DNA of 5,969 bases from assembly GCA_018221025.1 (NCBI GenBank), contig JAAOXX010000033.1:1-5969 (forward strand). The letters are read 5' to 3'. This stretch comes from Candidatus Altarchaeota archaeon (GTDB taxonomy: Archaea; SpSt-1190). The notes beneath the pieces were generated by a model. It was not told where the DNA came from. It ran no database searches and saw only the letters and a program-made list of their open reading frames with translations. Positions 3,217 to 5,969 of the stretch are shown here, one piece after another (positions within the stretch are counted from its first letter, which is position 1; every line of letters begins with the position of its first letter). A program made the position numbers and the translations under genes.

Positions 3217-3234
3217 TCCATCATTAGTCCATTT

Positions 3235-3783
3235 ATGATAGGATGGATAATTGGGGGTGTTATTTCCGTCTCGATTCTGGTATTTTTTATTGGTGTCTTC
3301 AATAAATTTGTCGGTCTCAGAAATGGAATAGACAATACTTTCAATCAAATTAAGGTCGCAATGAAGAAGCGAGCCGATATGATTGGTCAATTAGTCGATA
3401 CAACATCTAGCTATCTCAAATTTGAGAAGTCAACTCTTAAAGAAGTGACTAAGATGCGCAAGATGAGTATGGATAATGTTTCCAGTTTGAATGATGCGGA
3501 TGCAGCTGCCAGAAGTGTCTTTGGCAATATAGTGGCGGTTGCTGAAAATTACCCCAATCTAAAGGCTGTACAAACGGTGAAGCCTCTTCAGGATGGTATA
3601 ACGAGCCTAGAAGGTGAAATTTCTCGAATGAGATACCTATACAATGACCAAGTTCAGACATTCAACAATATGGCTGAAAGAATCCCCACAAATATGGTGG
3701 CGGGAGTGCTTGGTTATAAGAAAAAGGAATATCTGCAATTCGAAAAAGGCATCGAGAAGCGACCAGATACGAAGGTTTTCTAA
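3235..3783 (+). CDS. lemA: LemA family protein
   Basis: LemA proteins are small membrane-anchored helical proteins whose biochemical role is unsettled; the magnetosome protein MamQ belongs to the family. Here 182 residues match the usual length of about 185. One N-terminal membrane helix (about 4-21) is followed by family landmarks in order: VGLRNGIDNTFNQI (26-39), MKKRADMIGQLVDT (43-56), the short helical stretch SYLKFEKSTLKEVTKMR (59-75), AENYPNLKA (103-111), then YNDQVQTFN (136-144) and IPTNMVAGVLGY (150-161). The bulk of the protein is probably extracytoplasmic, a three- or four-helix bundle. The ATG at 3235 is supported by a well-placed TATA box. The stop codon is followed immediately by the GTG of the DUF2207 gene, so the two are one operon and probably one complex at the envelope. 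Confidence 0.95.
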   Translation: MIGWIIGGVISVSILVFFIGVFNKFVGLRNGIDNTFNQIKVAMKKRADMIGQLVDTTSSYLKFEKSTLKEVTKMRKMSMDNVSSLNDADAAARSVFGNIVAVAENYPNLKAVQTVKPLQDGITSLEGEISRMRYLYNDQVQTFNNMAERIPTNMVAGVLGYKKKEYLQFEKGIEKRPDTKVF

Positions 3784-5436
3784 GTGAGAATTAGTGAAAC
3801 CGTTCGTTTTTTTCTTATTATTTTCATTCCACTTATTTTCTTCTCAATTATAACTTTCAATAAGACGACTCCGAGTTACACTGTAAATAATCTGGATATG
3901 GTTCTTGATTTTCAGCCAAACTCTCTGTACGTTGAAGAATCATTAACGTATCAAATTAATCGCCCGGTTTTCAGAGAACTCTATCGTTCATACACTATGG
4001 ATGGCGCCCTTGCAAATATGCAGGTTCATGAAATTGAGTGTCCCGATGGCACATCTTCTTACTCACAAAATGTCGGGAATCAGCTTGAGTTGATTTGCAG
4101 GTCTGATGTATCTTATTATGGTGTGGGGACTCACACTGTAAAATTCAGGTATTCAATTCCAAATCCGTATTTCTGCGATGATGAGCAGTGTATACTTCAC
4201 TGGAAAGTTCTTGACAGTTTTAGTTCAGACATCTCAAAAATTACTATGAGCACAGAAAATAATGTGAATCAATGGATGTCAACACCCATGCCAGAACTTT
4301 CTGAAAGCGGGGTATACACTCTTCCTGGAATCTACAAAGGAGGGCTCCTTGAAATCTTTGCAGTGGTTCCTCTAGACAATAAAACTGGTGGACCCCTCGT
4401 AAATGCAGAAAACTACATAAACGAATACTATGGGCAAGCAAATACACAGTCCTTCTTGCTTCACAATGGAAACTTAATTATGGTTGGTATGTTTGCTCTT
4501 GAGCTCATAATCATTCTACTGATTTTCCTTCGAGTTTCAAAGGAACACAGTACTCCGGAAATTCCAGAAATTTTGCATCAAAAACCCTCTGATAGAAAAC
4601 CATCGGAGGTGAGTTTCTTATTTGGTAATAGACCTGGTTCTTCTATTCACCCAAATGCGATTGATGCTACCTTGCTTGATTTGGCTCGACGCGGCTACAT
4701 AAAAATTGAAAAAGACAAAATCTCAGTTTTGAAACGTGATGAAAAACTCGATGAACTAGAATTGAAGTTGATTGATTTCTATGGTGAATATGGTGATATT
4801 GCGGACTTTAAGACTCAAATAAAAAAAATGGGTTCCTGGAAGCTCCGTATGCTTTCACTGAAAATTGATGGATTCACTCGACCCCTGGGTTGGCTCAAAA
4901 CTAAATTCAACTCCATATATGATAGGAAAGGAAAGCGTTTTGTTTGGCTCAACACCGTGGTATTTTTACTTCTCGGATTTATTCTTAATTATGTTTCGCG
5001 ATACTCCTTCCCAAAGTTTTGGATTTTCCTCGTTTCACAGATTCCACTCATAGTTCTAATTCTTCTTCTTGATAATTACGTATTCGGGAGATATTCAATC
5101 GAAGGTGTTCGTGAAAAAAGAAGGTGGGAAGCCTTTGAAAACTTGCTGAAAGATACGGCTCAAATGCAGAAATATGAACCCGAAGACTTGTCCATGTGGG
5201 GCGACTGGTTAGTTTTTGCGACTGTTTTCGGATGCGCTGACAAGGTTCTAAAAAGGCTAAAGGCCCATAATGTAAAGTTGCCATATATTCCCAGTTATGG
5301 TACTCGTTTCTATTTCTATTCATCAATTCGCAGCTCCGCTCATACACAACTGGCAACTAAAGTTGGTCGTTCTGTAGGAAGCTTCAGTGGCGGTGTTGGT
5401 GGTGGGTTTGGTGGGGGGGGAGGCGGAGCTCGCTAA
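3784..5436 (+). CDS. DUF2207 family membrane protein, partner of LemA
   Basis: The 550-residue product follows DUF2207 layout: an N-terminal membrane helix (about 8-24), a beta-rich extracytoplasmic domain (30-225), a second helix (229-250), a cytoplasmic region (250-385) with a winged-helix-like stretch (NAIDATLLDLARRGYIKI, 291-308), then helices at 388-404 and 411-431. A conserved-looking segment, RRWEAFENLLKD (446-457) with MWGDWLVFATVFGCADKV (471-488), follows, and the end is Gly-rich (SGGVGGGFGGGGGGAR). The family's function is unknown. Four Cys lie in the extracytoplasmic domain (86, 105, 131, 136) and could form disulfides. The GTG start directly abuts the LemA stop, with only a weak SD-like GAAGG before it, suggesting translational coupling. 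A run of eight Gs (5413-5420) encodes part of the Gly tail and is a possible slippage point. Confidence 0.9.
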   Translation: MRISETVRFFLIIFIPLIFFSIITFNKTTPSYTVNNLDMVLDFQPNSLYVEESLTYQINRPVFRELYRSYTMDGALANMQVHEIECPDGTSSYSQNVGNQLELICRSDVSYYGVGTHTVKFRYSIPNPYFCDDEQCILHWKVLDSFSSDISKITMSTENNVNQWMSTPMPELSESGVYTLPGIYKGGLLEIFAVVPLDNKTGGPLVNAENYINEYYGQANTQSFLLHNGNLIMVGMFALELIIILLIFLRVSKEHSTPEIPEILHQKPSDRKPSEVSFLFGNRPGSSIHPNAIDATLLDLARRGYIKIEKDKISVLKRDEKLDELELKLIDFYGEYGDIADFKTQIKKMGSWKLRMLSLKIDGFTRPLGWLKTKFNSIYDRKGKRFVWLNTVVFLLLGFILNYVSRYSFPKFWIFLVSQIPLIVLILLLDNYVFGRYSIEGVREKRRWEAFENLLKDTAQMQKYEPEDLSMWGDWLVFATVFGCADKVLKRLKAHNVKLPYIPSYGTRFYFYSSIRSSAHTQLATKVGRSVGSFSGGVGGGFGGGGGGAR

Positions 5437-5592
5437 ACACCTAAAACACAAATGTTGAACGGAGAACTACAATTTGAGATGGCAAGTGCTTTCAGAACCC
5501 AAAACTTTGAAATATCTTTACGTTTTAAAGAAATTCAAGATATTGAGTAATTAACCAACATACTTCAATTTGTTAAAACTTAATTGACATTA
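5437..5592. other. Convergent intergenic region with inverted repeat
   Basis: This AT-rich gap separates the converging DUF2207 and methyltransferase genes. It contains a perfect 8-bp inverted repeat, AATATCTT (5511-5518) and AAGATATT (5537-5544), plus short T-runs in both directions (TTTT at 5523-5526 on plus and 5578-5575 on minus), together enough for weak bidirectional termination. A 32-codon reading frame (5452-5550, plus) begins 15 bases after the DUF2207 stop but has no TATA box or SD, so I do not call it a gene. Confidence 0.4.
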
Positions 5593-5969
5593 TTATTTCG
5601 ATTCTAATTTTGCAAGTACGCAATAATAATCGTTAACATCTTTCCATGTTTTTAAAATATGAAATTTAGATAAAAAACATTTTATTACATCTTCATTAAA
5701 AATAAAATGTATGCTTCCTTTTTCGTTACCGTTCGTTGTAATATAAGTGTGAGGGGCAGCTTTGACAGCTTTTACAAGACAAGGTCTTATTTTCCCTTTA
5801 CAGATTCTTCCAGCGAGTGTAATAAAAAGAAACCCGTTAGGTTTTAGTACCCTTATCATTTCTTCAATAGCAAATTTTATTTGAGAAGAAGTTCCGTGCT
5901 GGATTGTTTGAATGGAGATGATTGCATCAAACGAATTAGAAATACATGATAAAGGATCGTATATGTTAC
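5593..5969 (-). CDS. SAM-dependent methyltransferase, C-terminal part only
   Basis: The reading frame is open to the right edge, leaving 124 residues of the C-terminal half of a class I (Rossmann-fold) methyltransferase. FDAIISIQTIQH is the strand-4 region in which Methyltransf_11/25-type enzymes carry the conserved Asp. EEMIRVLKPNGFLFIT is the typical helix-turn-strand ('xxxLKPGG') after it, here with Asn for the first Gly. The rest (GRICKGK..., then ...HFIFNEDVIKCFLSKFHILK) fits the substrate-side strands and the final beta hairpin. The Gly-rich SAM-binding loop would lie upstream, outside the window. The methyl acceptor cannot be told. The gene is AT-rich, ends convergently with DUF2207, and its promoter is out of view. 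Its relation to the LemA operon is unclear. Confidence 0.82.
   Translation of the reverse strand, partial: NIYDPLSCISNSFDAIISIQTIQHGTSSQIKFAIEEMIRVLKPNGFLFITLAGRICKGKIRPCLVKAVKAAPHTYITTNGNEKGSIHFIFNEDVIKCFLSKFHILKTWKDVNDYYCVLAKLESK

Noticed and set aside
5048..5356. 102-codon frame antisense to the DUF2207 gene
   Set aside because: The sense strand has strong family matches through this stretch. The antisense frame has no promoter or recognisable domain.
5452..5550. 32-residue frame after the DUF2207 gene
   Set aside because: Its composition looks protein-like, but there is no TATA box at the expected distance and no SD, and an inverted repeat lies inside it. It could be a decayed fragment; evidence is too thin to call a gene.
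1..5969. CRISPR array, insertion sequence, integrase or defence genes
   Set aside because: No regularly spaced repeats, transposase-like or nuclease-like proteins were found on either strand.

Overview
The window reads as archaeal chromosome, probably from a compact, AT-rich, small-genome lineage; DPANN-like is my inference, since no rRNA or other phylogenetic marker is present. The archaeal evidence is direct. Every protein gene that heads a transcription unit with its promoter in view has a TATA-like box whose first T lies 26-28 nt before the start codon, which predicts leaderless mRNAs. The one gene lacking such a box sits just behind a tRNA and has a Shine-Dalgarno (SD) sequence instead. 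The tRNA genes encode no CCA, and T-runs serve as terminators.

Layout. 1-378 (-): 5' part of a membrane-anchored thioredoxin-like protein. 488-568 (-): tRNA-Ser(UGA), with a two-hairpin leader out to about 630. 714-770 (-): an 18-residue Cys-rich microprotein with its own promoter and terminator, just behind a ZIP-family metal transporter (815-1558, -). 1697-1781 (+): tRNA-Leu(UAG), with a two-hairpin leader resembling that of tRNA-Ser. 1844-2131 (-): unrecognised 95-aa protein. 2254-2607 (-): unrecognised small membrane protein, probably co-transcribed with tRNA-Pro(GGG) at 2633-2706 (-). 2759-2986 (-): unrecognised 75-aa helical protein, divergent from tRNA-Asp(GUC) at 3064-3136 (+). The tRNA-Asp gene is followed by a 30-bp degenerate copy of its own T-arm and 3' acceptor strand. 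3235-3783 (+) and 3784-5436 (+): a LemA protein and a DUF2207 membrane protein in a two-gene operon with no gap. 5593-5969 (-): C-terminal part of a SAM-dependent methyltransferase running off the right edge.

How the parts relate. LemA and DUF2207 are a recurrent partnership of unknown function at the cell envelope; this operon is the clearest functional unit. The ZIP transporter and the microprotein form a plausible metal-handling pair: the peptide begins MCKSCGC, with Cys at 2, 5 and 7 as in the nickel-binding N-terminus of HypB. The four tRNA genes lie between small, mostly unrecognised genes. Three have stem-loops pressed against the mature 5' end, and the fourth has a tRNA-mimicking 3' flank. 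There is no CRISPR array, insertion sequence, integrase or recognisable defence system. The most unusual material is the Cys-rich microprotein and the structured tRNA flanks.
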